Shown piece by piece: positions 29,806 through 37,617 of a stretch of DNA of 64,000 nucleotides. The notes under the pieces were generated by a model. It saw nothing but the letters and a program-made list of their open reading frames with translations, was not told the DNA's origin and did not search any database. The stretch is from Streptococcus tangpeifui. GTDB lineage: Bacteria; Bacillota; Bacilli; Lactobacillales; Streptococcaceae. The first letter of the stretch is position 1, and each line of letters opens with the position of its first letter. Made by a program: the position numbers and the translations under genes. Location: positions 124,001-188,000 of the forward strand of contig NZ_JAAKDU010000001.1 in NCBI RefSeq assembly GCF_011038795.1. Reading direction: 5' to 3'.

Positions 29806-30075
29806 ATGATGACAGGTCTTTATAAGAAACGGCAGGGGCGGATTCTTGCTGGCGTGTTAGCCGGCTTGGCTGATAAGTTCGGATGGGATATCACCTTAGC
29901 CCGTGTGCTTTACGCTGTTTTTACCTATTTTTCAATTGGTTTCGGAATCTTTCTCTATGTCCTATTGGCCGTCCTTCTCCCCTACAAAGAAGATGAAGAA
30001 CGTGATAAATACGGTACTGGTCCTCGTCGACGCAAGGATGCCGAAGTTGTTGATGATGACAAGTGGTTCTGGTGA
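29806..30075 (+). CDS. PspC domain protein
   Basis: Small membrane protein of 89 residues with a PspC domain: YKKRQGRILAGVLAGLADKFGWD, then one hydrophobic helix (about 33-59) and a charged tail ending DDDKWFW. In other bacteria PspC proteins respond to envelope stress. AGGAAGTGAGGA precedes the ATG, and TATAAT at 29725-29730 is a likely -10. It has its own promoter and terminator. Confidence 0.88.
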   Translation: MMTGLYKKRQGRILAGVLAGLADKFGWDITLARVLYAVFTYFSIGFGIFLYVLLAVLLPYKEDEERDKYGTGPRRRKDAEVVDDDKWFW

Positions 30076-30084
30076 TTTTATAGC

Positions 30085-30119
30085 TTGCCTTGGCTTTATT
30101 AGAAGCTAGGGCATTTTTG
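30085..30119 (+). terminator. pspC terminator
   Basis: 11-base stem TGCCTTGGCTT / AAGCTAGGGCA with two wobble pairs, then TTTTTG. Confidence 0.65.
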
Positions 30120-30135
30120 TTTCCGTTTGCATTTA

Positions 30136-30144
30136 TGTTATAAT
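30136..30144 (+). promoter_or_regulatory. Extended -10 promoter of hprK operon
   Basis: TGTTATAAT 30 bases upstream of hprK. Confidence 0.55.
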
Positions 30145-30174
30145 GGGGATATTAAATAGAAATGAGAAAAACTT

Positions 30175-31104
30175 ATGGCAGTTACTGTTGAGATGCTGGC
30201 TAAGAAGGTTAAGTTAGAGCCAGTTTATTCCAGACCAGAACTTTTAAAAAAGGAAATTATCACCTCTGATATTTCTAGGCCCGGACTGGAGTTGGCTGGC
30301 TATTTTGATTATTATTCCCCTGAGCGAGTTCAGCTCATGGGGATGAAGGAATGGTCCTATATGATGACCATGACCCCTCATAATCGCTATTCGGTGCTCA
30401 AAGCCATGTTCAAGTCTGAAACGCCGGCTCTAATTGTTGCGCGGGACTTGGAGATTCCTGAGGAAATGATTCGGGCAGCCAAGGAAGGTGATACTCCGAT
30501 TTTTCAGGCTCACCAAGCAACTTCTAGTGTTTCTGGTGAAATCTCTTGGTACCTCAATTCTTGTTTAGCAGAGCGAACCAGTGTTCACGGTGTGTTGATT
30601 GATATCTATGGCATGGGTGTCCTGATTCAAGGAGATTCTGGTATTGGTAAGAGTGAAACTGGTCTAGAACTGGTTAAGCGTGGTCACCGTTTGGTTGCGG
30701 ATGACCGTGTTGACATCTATGCTAAAGACGAAGAAACCCTCTGGGGAGAACCAGCTGAGATTTTACGTCACTTGCTAGAGATTCGCGGTGTTGGTATTAT
30801 TGATGTCATGAGCCTCTACGGAGCCAGTGCTGTCCGAAATTCTTCTCAGGTTCAGCTTTCTATTTATCTGGAAAACTTTGAGCAAGGCAAGGAATTTGAT
30901 CGTCTGGGTAATGGTAATGAAGAAGTCGAATTGCAGGGGGTTAAAATCCCTCGAATTCGGATTCCCGTTAAAACCGGTCGAAATGTTTCAGTTGTCATCG
31001 AAGCGGCAGCCATGAATCATCGGGCAAAACAGATGGGATTTGATGCGACTAAGACTTTTGAGGACCGCCTAACCAATCTGATCACAGAAAATGGTGCTGA
31101 CTGA
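30175..31104 (+). CDS. hprK: HPr kinase/phosphorylase
   Basis: Phosphorylates and dephosphorylates HPr on Ser46, controlling carbon catabolite repression through CcpA. 309 residues. P-loop GDSGIGKS at 153-160, the VADDRV segment, and the family signature [20 protein letters not shown] are present. The stop overlaps the lgt start by 1 base (TGATG), so hprK and lgt are translation coupled. Confidence 0.97.
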   Translation: MAVTVEMLAKKVKLEPVYSRPELLKKEIITSDISRPGLELAGYFDYYSPERVQLMGMKEWSYMMTMTPHNRYSVLKAMFKSETPALIVARDLEIPEEMIRAAKEGDTPIFQAHQATSSVSGEISWYLNSCLAERTSVHGVLIDIYGMGVLIQGDSGIGKSETGLELVKRGHRLVADDRVDIYAKDEETLWGEPAEILRHLLEIRGVGIIDVMSLYGASAVRNSSQVQLSIYLENFEQGKEFDRLGNGNEEVELQGVKIPRIRIPVKTGRNVSVVIEAAAMNHRAKQMGFDATKTFEDRLTNLITENGAD

Positions 31105-31901
31105 TGGCAGCTGTTATTGATCCAATCGTTTTTCAATTTGGTCCTATAGCGATTCGTTGGTACAGTATCTGTATTGTAACAGGCATGGTTTTAGCGGTCT
31201 GGTTGGCCATACGGGAGGCACCTCGTAAGGGAATGACCTCGGATGATGTCCTTGATTTTATCCTAATTGCTTTCCCTATCTCCATTTTAGGAGCGCGCCT
31301 CTACTATGTCGCTTTTGAATGGAAGTATTATCAGAACCATCTGAATGAGCTTCTGGCAACTTGGAATGGCGGTATTGCCATCTATGGTGCTCTGATAGCA
31401 GGAGCTCTAGTTATGCTGATTTTCTCTTGGAAACGGAAAATCAATGCCTATGATTTTTTGGATATTGCTGCTCCTGGAGTCATGCTGGCCCAGAGTTTTG
31501 GCCGTTGGGGGAATTTTTTCAACCAAGAAGCTTATGGAAGGGCAGTCGCCCATCTGAATTATTTGCCCAAGTTCATTCAGCATCAGATGTATATTGATGG
31601 CAGCTATCGGGTACCCACCTTCTTATATGAATCTCTCTGGAACCTGTTTGGCTTCGCTCTGATTATGAGTGTAAGGCATCGTTCAGGACTTTTAAAACGT
31701 GGGGAAGTTGCCTGGTTCTATTTCATCTGGTATGGCTGCGGTCGCTTTGTCATTGAAGGTATGCGAACAGATAGTCTGATGTTGGGAGGATTGCGAGTAT
31801 CTCAATGGCTGTCTCTGATTCTGGTGATCTTTGGACTGGTCATGACCTATTACGGTCGAACCAAGGGACGGCAACCCGATTATCAACAAAATAAGAATTA
31901 A
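31104..31901 (+). CDS. lgt: Prolipoprotein diacylglyceryl transferase
   Basis: Transfers diacylglycerol from phosphatidylglycerol to the lipobox cysteine of prolipoproteins in the membrane. 265 residues with seven membrane helices. The Lgt signature [13 protein letters not shown], the [10 protein letters not shown] motif and [12 protein letters not shown] are clear. It should act on the lipoproteins encoded in this window (YidC, 25065, 32955). Operon hprK-lgt-DUF948-YtxH. Confidence 0.97.
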   Translation: MAAVIDPIVFQFGPIAIRWYSICIVTGMVLAVWLAIREAPRKGMTSDDVLDFILIAFPISILGARLYYVAFEWKYYQNHLNELLATWNGGIAIYGALIAGALVMLIFSWKRKINAYDFLDIAAPGVMLAQSFGRWGNFFNQEAYGRAVAHLNYLPKFIQHQMYIDGSYRVPTFLYESLWNLFGFALIMSVRHRSGLLKRGEVAWFYFIWYGCGRFVIEGMRTDSLMLGGLRVSQWLSLILVIFGLVMTYYGRTKGRQPDYQQNKN

Positions 31902-31918
31902 ATTAGTAGGAGTAAAAC

Positions 31919-32320
31919 ATGGTAGGATATGCAATGTTAATTATCGCTTTGGCTTTTGTTGCTTTGGTCATCTATTTGGCTATCGTCTTGCACAAGGTAG
32001 CTGGAGCGGTCGACGAAACGAAAAGGACACTGACAGTTCTGACAGCAGATGTGGATGTCACTTTGCACCAAACTAATGACTTGATTGCTAAAGCTAATGT
32101 TTTGGTGGATGATATTAATGGTAAGGTGGCTACGATTGATCCGCTCTTTGATGCGGTTGCTGATCTCTCACTCAGTGTCTCTGATCTCAATAGCCAAGCT
32201 CGTGTTTTAGGCAAAAAGGCAAGCAATGCTGGTTCTAATGCTGCTAAAGCGGGGACAGTTGCGACGGCCCTGCGTTTTGCCAGCAAGCTATTTAAGAGTA
32301 GAAAGAAAGGGGAAGAATAA
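31919..32320 (+). CDS. DUF948 family protein
   Basis: 133 residues: an N-terminal membrane helix (about 4-24) followed by an amphipathic, probably coiled-coil region with regular Asp/Val/Leu spacing (VDETKRTLTVLTADVDVTLHQ) and an alanine-rich basic C-terminus. The pattern is that of DUF948, which resembles methyl-accepting chemotaxis-like helices but has no known function. AGTAGGAGT precedes the ATG. Its TAA overlaps the next ATG by one base. Confidence 0.85.
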   Translation: MVGYAMLIIALAFVALVIYLAIVLHKVAGAVDETKRTLTVLTADVDVTLHQTNDLIAKANVLVDDINGKVATIDPLFDAVADLSLSVSDLNSQARVLGKKASNAGSNAAKAGTVATALRFASKLFKSRKKGEE

Positions 32321-32748
32321 TGGGAAAATTTTTAAAAACTATAGTTTCTAGCGCAGCTGTCGGAGCAGCGGTTGGTTATTTCTTAACGACTAAGAAAGGG
32401 CAAGAAATAAAGGAGAAGGCTGTAGATTTTGCTAACGGCTATAAGGACAATCCTGAGACTTATAATCAAGCTGTTAAGAAGAAGGCTAATCAATATAAGA
32501 ATTGGGCCGTCAACACTTTCAATGATTATAAAGAAAAGTTTGAAACAGGTGAATTGACCAAGGAAGATGTACTTGACGTAGCTAAGGAAAAGGCAACTCA
32601 GGCATCTGAATTTGCCAATGACCAAGTTGTGGCCTTTCGTGATAAGTTTGTCAAGGCTAAATCAGAATCATCGTCAGACACACAGGCTGAGGTGGATGAC
32701 ATCGTGATTGACTATCCTGAGTCCGATGAAACTAGTCAAGAGAATTAG
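32320..32748 (+). CDS. YtxH family protein
   Basis: 142 residues with a glycine/alanine-rich N-terminal membrane segment (SSAAVGAAVGYFLTTKKGQEIKEK) typical of YtxH, followed by a lysine/glutamate-rich helical region and an acidic tail. YtxH proteins are general-stress linked in Bacillus; the molecular role is unknown. Last gene of the hprK operon. Confidence 0.87.
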   Translation: MGKFLKTIVSSAAVGAAVGYFLTTKKGQEIKEKAVDFANGYKDNPETYNQAVKKKANQYKNWAVNTFNDYKEKFETGELTKEDVLDVAKEKATQASEFANDQVVAFRDKFVKAKSESSSDTQAEVDDIVIDYPESDETSQEN

Positions 32749-32753
32749 ATTGA

Positions 32754-32793
32754 AGTCAGATGTGGCATAATGTTTAGCCTATCTGGCTTTTTA
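32754..32793 (+). terminator. hprK operon terminator
   Basis: Imperfect stem AGTCAGAT / ATCTGGCT with an internal GGC/GCC pairing, then TTTTTATTTT. Confidence 0.6.
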
Positions 32794-32954
32794 TTTTCTT
32801 GGATATTCGCAAATGTAGATAAAATGAGAAAACTGTTAAGATTTTGATTCTTTTTGATTTTGTTAAGAGTTAGTAATTATTAATGAAAAGGCTTACTGCT
32901 TATGTTAGACTGTATTTAGTGGGGAGTTTATAAATTGAAAAGGAGGAAGGGCTG

Positions 32955-33782
32955 ATGAAAAAGTTTATAAAAATTACAGTTCTCATTTTTACGAGTCTTT
33001 TAGTTTTAGGTGCCTGCCACAGTAAGGTAACGGATAAGTTAAAAAACACTCAAGCTAGAATGACTGTCAGTCAGCTGATAAAAAAGGCCAAAGCAGCTAA
33101 CAAGAAGGTTGAGACTGTTCACTTTGACATGGATTTGAGCACGACTTCTCTTGGTGAGAGAAAAAACCAGAAAATGGAGGCTGATCTTGACTATGGTGAT
33201 CAGGCTGGTGATGTGGAGAGAGCTAATGGCTTTATTTCTACGAAGCAGGATGGCTCAGAAGAGTATCAAGCCTTTAAAATGCCAGGAGGCGGTGATATCT
33301 ACTCAAGGGGCAGTCGAGATGCTCCTTGGAGTCTCAAAAGCATTGATGGTTACAATGTTGATCCAGATTACTTTGATTTCCTCGATATTGTTTATTCCAT
33401 GAAAGATGATCTCAAGCTTAAGGATGACGGAACTAACTACACTCTGGTTCTCAAAAGTCAAAATGTGGACTTGGTGTCTCTATTTGAAGATGAGTTAAAC
33501 ATGTATTTGACAGGTGATAGCCAGTCAAGTATGAAGAAAACATTTGAAGTCAGTTTTGATAAGGAGAATTTTCGTCTGAAATCTTTTAAACTTAAAATGG
33601 TAAGTAAGGTACGCGCTAACCGGCTATCTATGAAGGTTGAGTCTAAGTATTCAAAATGGAATAAGATTAGCGATTCTAAGTTTGAAGCCCCTGATAATGT
33701 CAGTGATGCTATTACCTATGATAGTAATGATGATGCGGGCGATACAAGTGATGACAGTCAGGAATTTTCTGATCTAAACTAA
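32955..33782 (+). CDS. Lipoprotein, DUF6612-like
   Basis: 275-residue secreted lipoprotein. Signal peptide MKKFIKITVLIFTSLLVLG with lipobox LGAC (Cys about 21). The mature part begins with a lysine-rich helix (MTVSQLIKKAKAANKKVETV) and alternates beta strands in a LolA/DUF6612-like pattern, ending with an Asp/Ser-rich acidic tail. The ATG has AAGGAGGAAGG upstream. Role unknown; similar proteins bind lipophilic or cell-wall ligands (inference). It stands alone between two terminators. Confidence 0.78.
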   Translation: MKKFIKITVLIFTSLLVLGACHSKVTDKLKNTQARMTVSQLIKKAKAANKKVETVHFDMDLSTTSLGERKNQKMEADLDYGDQAGDVERANGFISTKQDGSEEYQAFKMPGGGDIYSRGSRDAPWSLKSIDGYNVDPDYFDFLDIVYSMKDDLKLKDDGTNYTLVLKSQNVDLVSLFEDELNMYLTGDSQSSMKKTFEVSFDKENFRLKSFKLKMVSKVRANRLSMKVESKYSKWNKISDSKFEAPDNVSDAITYDSNDDAGDTSDDSQEFSDLN

Positions 33783-34002
33783 CTGTGAAATCAGTTTAAA
33801 ATTCCTGTTATTCAGTAGCCTAATTTTTTCTTAGATAAGTGCCTCTGCTGTCGTTATTTTAGAGCGAAGGGAGTGGGACAGACGGCTATGATGGCTTTGT
33901 TCTTAACTACAAACAGTTGTCATCTCTGAAGATTAGGATATAGAAAATAATTTTCATTTTAGAATTATGGTTCTTAGTTCTATTTCTTGATAGGAAAAAT
34001 TA
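33783..34002. other. Spacer after the lipoprotein gene
   Basis: No gene. A GGGAGTGGGACAGACGG stretch near 33870 resembles the GTGGGACAGAAGTCG module of the intergenic repeats at 41.2 and 44.3 kb and may be a relic copy. Confidence 0.35.
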
Positions 34003-34053
34003 AAAAAACGGACAAAGTTAGAGACTTCGAAATCTAACTTTGTTCGTTTTTAA
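34003..34053. terminator. Bidirectional terminator
   Basis: Long near-perfect stem AACGGACAAAGTTAGA / TCTAACTTTGTTCGTT, A-run on the left, T-run on the right, between the convergent lipoprotein and DUF3270 genes. Confidence 0.9.
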
Positions 34054-34148
34054 TGTTATGATCAAATTTTTTATATGTCATCTACAAAGGAAGATGATAG
34101 TATTCTGTAGATAAGAGTGCAGCACTCAAATCAGTCTGTTTTAAACTC

Positions 34149-34457
34149 TTATTTTTTCTTCATTGAAAGGACAAAAGTCGAGACTGTTGATGTAATAGCA
34201 ATTCCCAGTAAAATAGCTAGGCTAAAGGAAACGACTGTTCCCCAACCCATCGTGAGGAATAGGAAGCTTAGGAGGACAGATGAGATACAAAAGAGAGCGA
34301 TGCGGGCAAAGAAAAGTAATTCCCGCAATTTAGCACTCTGCGTATCGACTTGGTAAAATTCTTGATATTTTTGTTGTGATTGATTAGCTTGATTGGTTTG
34401 ATTTTGTGATTCCTGATTATCATAATAATCAAAATCGTGTTGGCGTTGGGCTGCCAT
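34149..34457 (-). CDS. DUF3270 family membrane protein
   Basis: 102 residues. The N-terminus (MAAQRQHDFDYYDNQESQ) is polar and Gln/Asn rich; the conserved part KLRELLFFARIALFCISSVLLSF begins the first of two membrane helices (about 46-95). The pattern matches the streptococcal DUF3270 family, of unknown function. GGAAAGGAGAATGCT precedes the ATG. It is divergent from the U32 gene, 200 bases away. Confidence 0.82.
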   Translation of the reverse strand: MAAQRQHDFDYYDNQESQNQTNQANQSQQKYQEFYQVDTQSAKLRELLFFARIALFCISSVLLSFLFLTMGWGTVVSFSLAILLGIAITSTVSTFVLSMKKK

Positions 34458-34643
34458 AGCATTCTCCTTTCCACTGGAGTAGTGGGGTAAACTTTGTTAC
34501 TTAGGTAGTATTCTATCATAAATTATTAAAATTGTCATGAAGATTTAGCGAGGGGCTGCTCTATAGACTCTTGCTTTAATGCGAAAATGTTGTGCACAGA
34601 TGTTTTAGACCTTTTAAATCGTTTCAGATTTTCTATGAAAATT

Positions 34644-34652
34644 TGATATAAT
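34644..34652 (+). promoter_or_regulatory. Extended -10 for a nearly leaderless U32 mRNA
   Basis: TGATATAAT ends 9 bases before the ATG at 34662; no ribosome site. Confidence 0.6.
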
Positions 34653-34661
34653 AATAAAGCT

Positions 34662-35591
34662 ATGGATAAAATTATTATTACTGCAACAGCAGAGAGCCTA
34701 GAACAGGTTGAAGCTCTGTTAAAAATTGGTGTTGATCGAATTTATGTAGGGGATAAGGCCTTTGGTCTTCGCCTGCCTAAGACTTTTTCAGACAAGGATT
34801 TAAAGAAGATTGCCCAGTTGGTTCATGAGGCTGGTAAGGAATTGACCGTCGCTGTTAATGCTCTCATGCATCAGGGAATGATGGATGCTCTGCCTGAGTA
34901 TCTGGATTTCTTAGAGGAAATCGGAGCTGATTATATCACGGTTGGAGATGCTGGCGTTATCTATATCTGTCAGCGAGACAATCGGCCTTTTAAGTTGATT
35001 TATGATGCGTCGACTATGGTGACTTCTAGTCGTCAAGTTAATTTCTGGGGTAAAACAGCAGGTGTTTCAGAAGCTGTTTTAGCTAGAGAAATTCCGTCAG
35101 CTGAGCTCTTTAAAATGTCGGAGAATCTAGAAATTCTAGCAGAAATATTGGTTTATGGAGCGAGCGTTATCCACCATTCCAAGCGTCCCCTCCTACAAAA
35201 TTATTATAACTTCACCCATATTGATGATGAGAAGACTCGGCAGAGAGATCTCTTTTTAGCTGAACCTAGCGATAAGGATTCCCATTATTCTATCTATGAA
35301 GATAATCATGGGACTCACATCTTCGCCAACAATGATCTTGATTTGATGACTAAGTTGTCTGATTTGGTCGAGCATGGCTACTATCACTGGAAACTGGATG
35401 GTATCTATTGCCCAGGTGAAAATTTTACTAGAATTGCTGAGTGTTTTACTAGGGCGCGTGATTTGTTAGAAGTTGGCCAATGGTCGACCGACCAAGCCTT
35501 CCTCTTCGATGAAGAAATTCGTAAACTCCATCCTGCCAATCGGAATTTAGATACTGGTTTTTATGAATTTGATCCAGACTTAGTTAAGTAG
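34662..35591 (+). CDS. trhP1: U32 peptidase family protein, TrhP1/YrrN-like
   Basis: 309-residue U32 family protein, the same length as Bacillus YrrN (TrhP1), which with TrhP2 is needed for tRNA uridine-34 hydroxylation. Motifs: VGVDRIYVGDKAFGLRLP, VAVNALMHQGMMDALPEYLDFLEEIGADYITVGDAG, and the late KLDGIYCPGENFTRIAECF. In Bacillus the TrhP2 gene is next door; here the next gene is plsC, so the partner would be elsewhere. The ATG lacks a ribosome site and lies about 3 bases after the predicted transcription start. Confidence 0.85.
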   Translation: MDKIIITATAESLEQVEALLKIGVDRIYVGDKAFGLRLPKTFSDKDLKKIAQLVHEAGKELTVAVNALMHQGMMDALPEYLDFLEEIGADYITVGDAGVIYICQRDNRPFKLIYDASTMVTSSRQVNFWGKTAGVSEAVLAREIPSAELFKMSENLEILAEILVYGASVIHHSKRPLLQNYYNFTHIDDEKTRQRDLFLAEPSDKDSHYSIYEDNHGTHIFANNDLDLMTKLSDLVEHGYYHWKLDGIYCPGENFTRIAECFTRARDLLEVGQWSTDQAFLFDEEIRKLHPANRNLDTGFYEFDPDLVK

Positions 35592-35602
35592 GAGGTTCAT
35601 TC

Positions 35603-36343
35603 ATGTTTTATGCTTATTTACGTTGGCTGGTTTCTTTCCTAGTTTGGGTCGTCAATGGTAATGCCCATTACCACAATCAGGAAAATCTCCTAGATATCAA
35701 GGAAAACTATATTTTAGTTGCTCCTCACAGGACTTGGTGGGATCCTATCTATCTAGCCTTTGCCACCAAGCCTAAGCAATTCATTTTTATGGCTAAGAAG
35801 GAGCTTTTTAATAATCGCATCTTTGGCTGGTGGATTCGGATGTGTGGTTCTTTCCCCATTGACCGGGATAATCCCAGCCAGGAGGCTATCAAGTATCCTG
35901 TCAGGATGTTGAAGAAAAGCCATCGCTCTTTGATTATGTTTCCAAGTGGAAGCCGGCATTCAACAGATGTTAAGGGCGGTGTGGCAGTCATCGCCAAGAT
36001 GGCTAAGGTTAAGATTCAGCCGGTTGTTTATGGTGGTCCAAGAAAATTTTCTGGCCTTCTAAAGGGAGAAAGGATTGACATGAACTTTGGTCAACCGATT
36101 GACGTGTCGGATATCAAACGTCTCAATGATGAAGGTATAGAGATGGTGGCTAAACGGGTTCATGATGCTTTTGATCAGTTAGATGAACAAAATGAAACTT
36201 ACAATAACCATAAAAAGCTCAATCCGCTGACCTATATTTATCGGATTCCGCTGGGCATTGTTGCTCTGATTCTGGTTCTTTTGACCATGGCTTTCAGTTA
36301 TGTGGCCAGCTTTGTTTGGACACCAGAAAAACATCTCAAATAA
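35603..36343 (+). CDS. plsC: 1-acyl-sn-glycerol-3-phosphate acyltransferase
   Basis: Makes phosphatidic acid in phospholipid synthesis, at the inner membrane face. 246 residues: N-terminal hydrophobic helix, acyltransferase motif HRTWWD (HxxxxD) near residue 47, FPSGSRH (glycerophosphate binding) near 113, and a C-terminal membrane helix (about 215-240). GTAGGAGG precedes the ATG 12 bases after the U32 gene, so they form an operon. S. mutans has the same plsC-comEA-comEC order (from memory). Confidence 0.9.
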   Translation: MFYAYLRWLVSFLVWVVNGNAHYHNQENLLDIKENYILVAPHRTWWDPIYLAFATKPKQFIFMAKKELFNNRIFGWWIRMCGSFPIDRDNPSQEAIKYPVRMLKKSHRSLIMFPSGSRHSTDVKGGVAVIAKMAKVKIQPVVYGGPRKFSGLLKGERIDMNFGQPIDVSDIKRLNDEGIEMVAKRVHDAFDQLDEQNETYNNHKKLNPLTYIYRIPLGIVALILVLLTMAFSYVASFVWTPEKHLK

Positions 36344-36465
36344 GCTTTGTATTGGGAACTAGTGGGGCTTAATTACTTAGTTTATATTCTTGTTAGCATA
36401 AATTATTTTGTAAGAGGTTGAGACAAAAGTTCTCAGCCTTATTTATTTGGTCAATTTTATTGACT

Positions 36466-36690
36466 AGGCGCAGTGGTTGGAGAAAGATTTGTTGGCTCTG
36501 CCAAGAAGTCTTTCCCCTGCACAGTTCATTAGGTGCTTTAGTACCAATGAACCACTGCTGATTGGCAGTCCTTATTCCTTTCGTAACAAATGAGAGTGGC
36601 CAGCCTGTACTAATGTGATGAACTTTGTTCATCTTATCTCCAACCTCCAAAGGTTCCCCGGACCTTTGGAGCTGTGCGGAGGTGGAATTG
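36466..36690. repeat. Modular intergenic repeat, copy R1
   Basis: Copy 1 of a dispersed repeat. Left part 36466-36575 (CAGTGGTTGGAGAAAG ... CCTGCACAGTTCATTAGG ... CCACTGCTGATTGG) matches R3 in reverse orientation and R4 directly. Right part 36615-36685 (GATGAAC ... ATCTTATCTCCAACCTC ... GAGCTGTGCGGAGGTGG) matches R4 directly and R2 in reverse. It contains a perfect 10-base hairpin (36645-36654 and 36662-36671). No protein is encoded. Confidence 0.8.
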
Positions 36691-36784
36691 AAATGCTCCA
36701 GTGGACTTTGACAGTCTGGGGATAGACTGCCAAAGCTTACCACCTAAAAATAAGAAAGTGGCAGAGGCCTGAGCCTTAAAATAG

Positions 36785-36857
36785 GAGAGCGAGGAAAATC
36801 AAAGTTGTGATTTTATCACGATTTACTGATTTTTGCCCCGCTCTCATTTTTTATTTT
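36785..36857 (+). terminator. Terminator before the com operon
   Basis: Long stem starting GAGAGCG / CGCTCTC (36785-36791 and 36839-36845) with AAAATCA / TGATTTT continuing inside and an inner GTGAT-TTT-ATCAC hairpin; followed by TTTTTTATTTT. It insulates the com genes from upstream transcription. Confidence 0.8.
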
Positions 36858-36863
36858 CGGATA
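36856..36863 (+). promoter_or_regulatory. Possible ComX (SigX) cin-box of comEA operon
   Basis: TTCGGATA, preceded by a T-rich stretch, is close to the streptococcal cin-box TACGAATA (two differences) and lies 18 bases before the small ORF that precedes comEA. The position is right for a competence-sigma promoter; the match is not perfect. Confidence 0.4.
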
Positions 36864-36880
36864 AATAGGTAAGAGGTTTT

Positions 36881-36970
36881 ATGAAAGCAGAAACAATTTA
36901 TCTATTAGCTGTTCTTGTCTTGTTAGGAATGATTTTGTTATTGGCTATTATTAGCGGGGGAAGTCTATGA
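36881..36970 (+). CDS. 29-residue membrane peptide upstream of comEA
   Basis: Tiny frame of 29 codons encoding MKAETIYLLAVLVLLG followed by more hydrophobic residues and ending ISGGSL: one membrane helix with a short charged N-terminus. An AAGAGG-type ribosome site lies just upstream. Its TGA overlaps the comEA ATG (ATGA, 36967-36970), the same 4-base coupling that links comEA to comEC. It is the first gene after the putative cin-box, so it would be expressed with the DNA-uptake genes. No family was recognised. It could be a real small protein or a translation-coupling leader. Confidence 0.65.
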   Translation: MKAETIYLLAVLVLLGMILLLAIISGGSL

Positions 36971-37617
36971 TTGAAGAATGGATTGAAAAAATTAAAGAAA
37001 ATAAACTAGCGGCAGGGCTTGCTGTTGTGGTACTTATTCTTAGTTTAGCGTTGTTTGCTAGTTTGGCTCACCAAAAATCTTCCAGAAGTCAATCGGATTT
37101 TCCTCAAATTTCCAAGACTAGCCAAGTCAGTAGAAGCAATTCATCATTATCGACGGCTGAAAAATCAGCTACTATTGTGGTTGATGTCAAAGGAGCAGTT
37201 AAAAATGAAGGAGTTTATGAATTGCCAGCTGGCAGTCGAGTGACAGATGCTATCCAGAAGGCTGGTGGTTTAGCGGCTAATGCTAATAAGAAATCGGTTA
37301 ATCTGGCGCAAAAGTTGGAAGACCAAGCAGTGGTTTACGTCGCCGCTGATGGTGAAGATGTTGATGAAGTTATAGACACGAGTTCTTCATCTGGCACTCA
37401 GGCAGGGACATCAGCCAGCAGTCAAGCCAAGATTAATCTTAATACAGCCAGTAAGGAAGAGCTCCAAACTCTTTCAGGGATTGGAGAGAAGCGAGCCCAA
37501 GATATTATTGATTATCGGGAGGAGCACGGTGGCTTTAAGTCTGTAGAAGAGTTAAAAAATATCTCTGGCATCGGTGATAAGACCTACGAAAAAATTGCTC
37601 CTGAGGTGACCGTATGA
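36967..37617 (+). CDS. comEA: Competence DNA receptor ComEA
   Basis: Membrane-anchored double-stranded DNA receptor for transformation. 216 residues: one membrane helix (about 13-35), a Ser-rich linker, a SLBB domain (VVDVKGAVKNEGVYELPAG...VTDAIQKAGG), another Ser-rich linker, and a C-terminal pair of helix-hairpin-helix motifs (INLNTASKEELQTLSGIGEKRAQDII; FKSVEELKNISGIGDKTYEKI). It overlaps both the small peptide gene and comEC by 4 bases. Confidence 0.95.
   Translation: MIEEWIEKIKENKLAAGLAVVVLILSLALFASLAHQKSSRSQSDFPQISKTSQVSRSNSSLSTAEKSATIVVDVKGAVKNEGVYELPAGSRVTDAIQKAGGLAANANKKSVNLAQKLEDQAVVYVAADGEDVDEVIDTSSSSGTQAGTSASSQAKINLNTASKEELQTLSGIGEKRAQDIIDYREEHGGFKSVEELKNISGIGDKTYEKIAPEVTV

Noticed and set aside
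36393..36743. 116-codon minus-strand frame in repeat R1
   Set aside because: Lies in repeat blocks; the other copies break the frame, so it is not conserved as protein.
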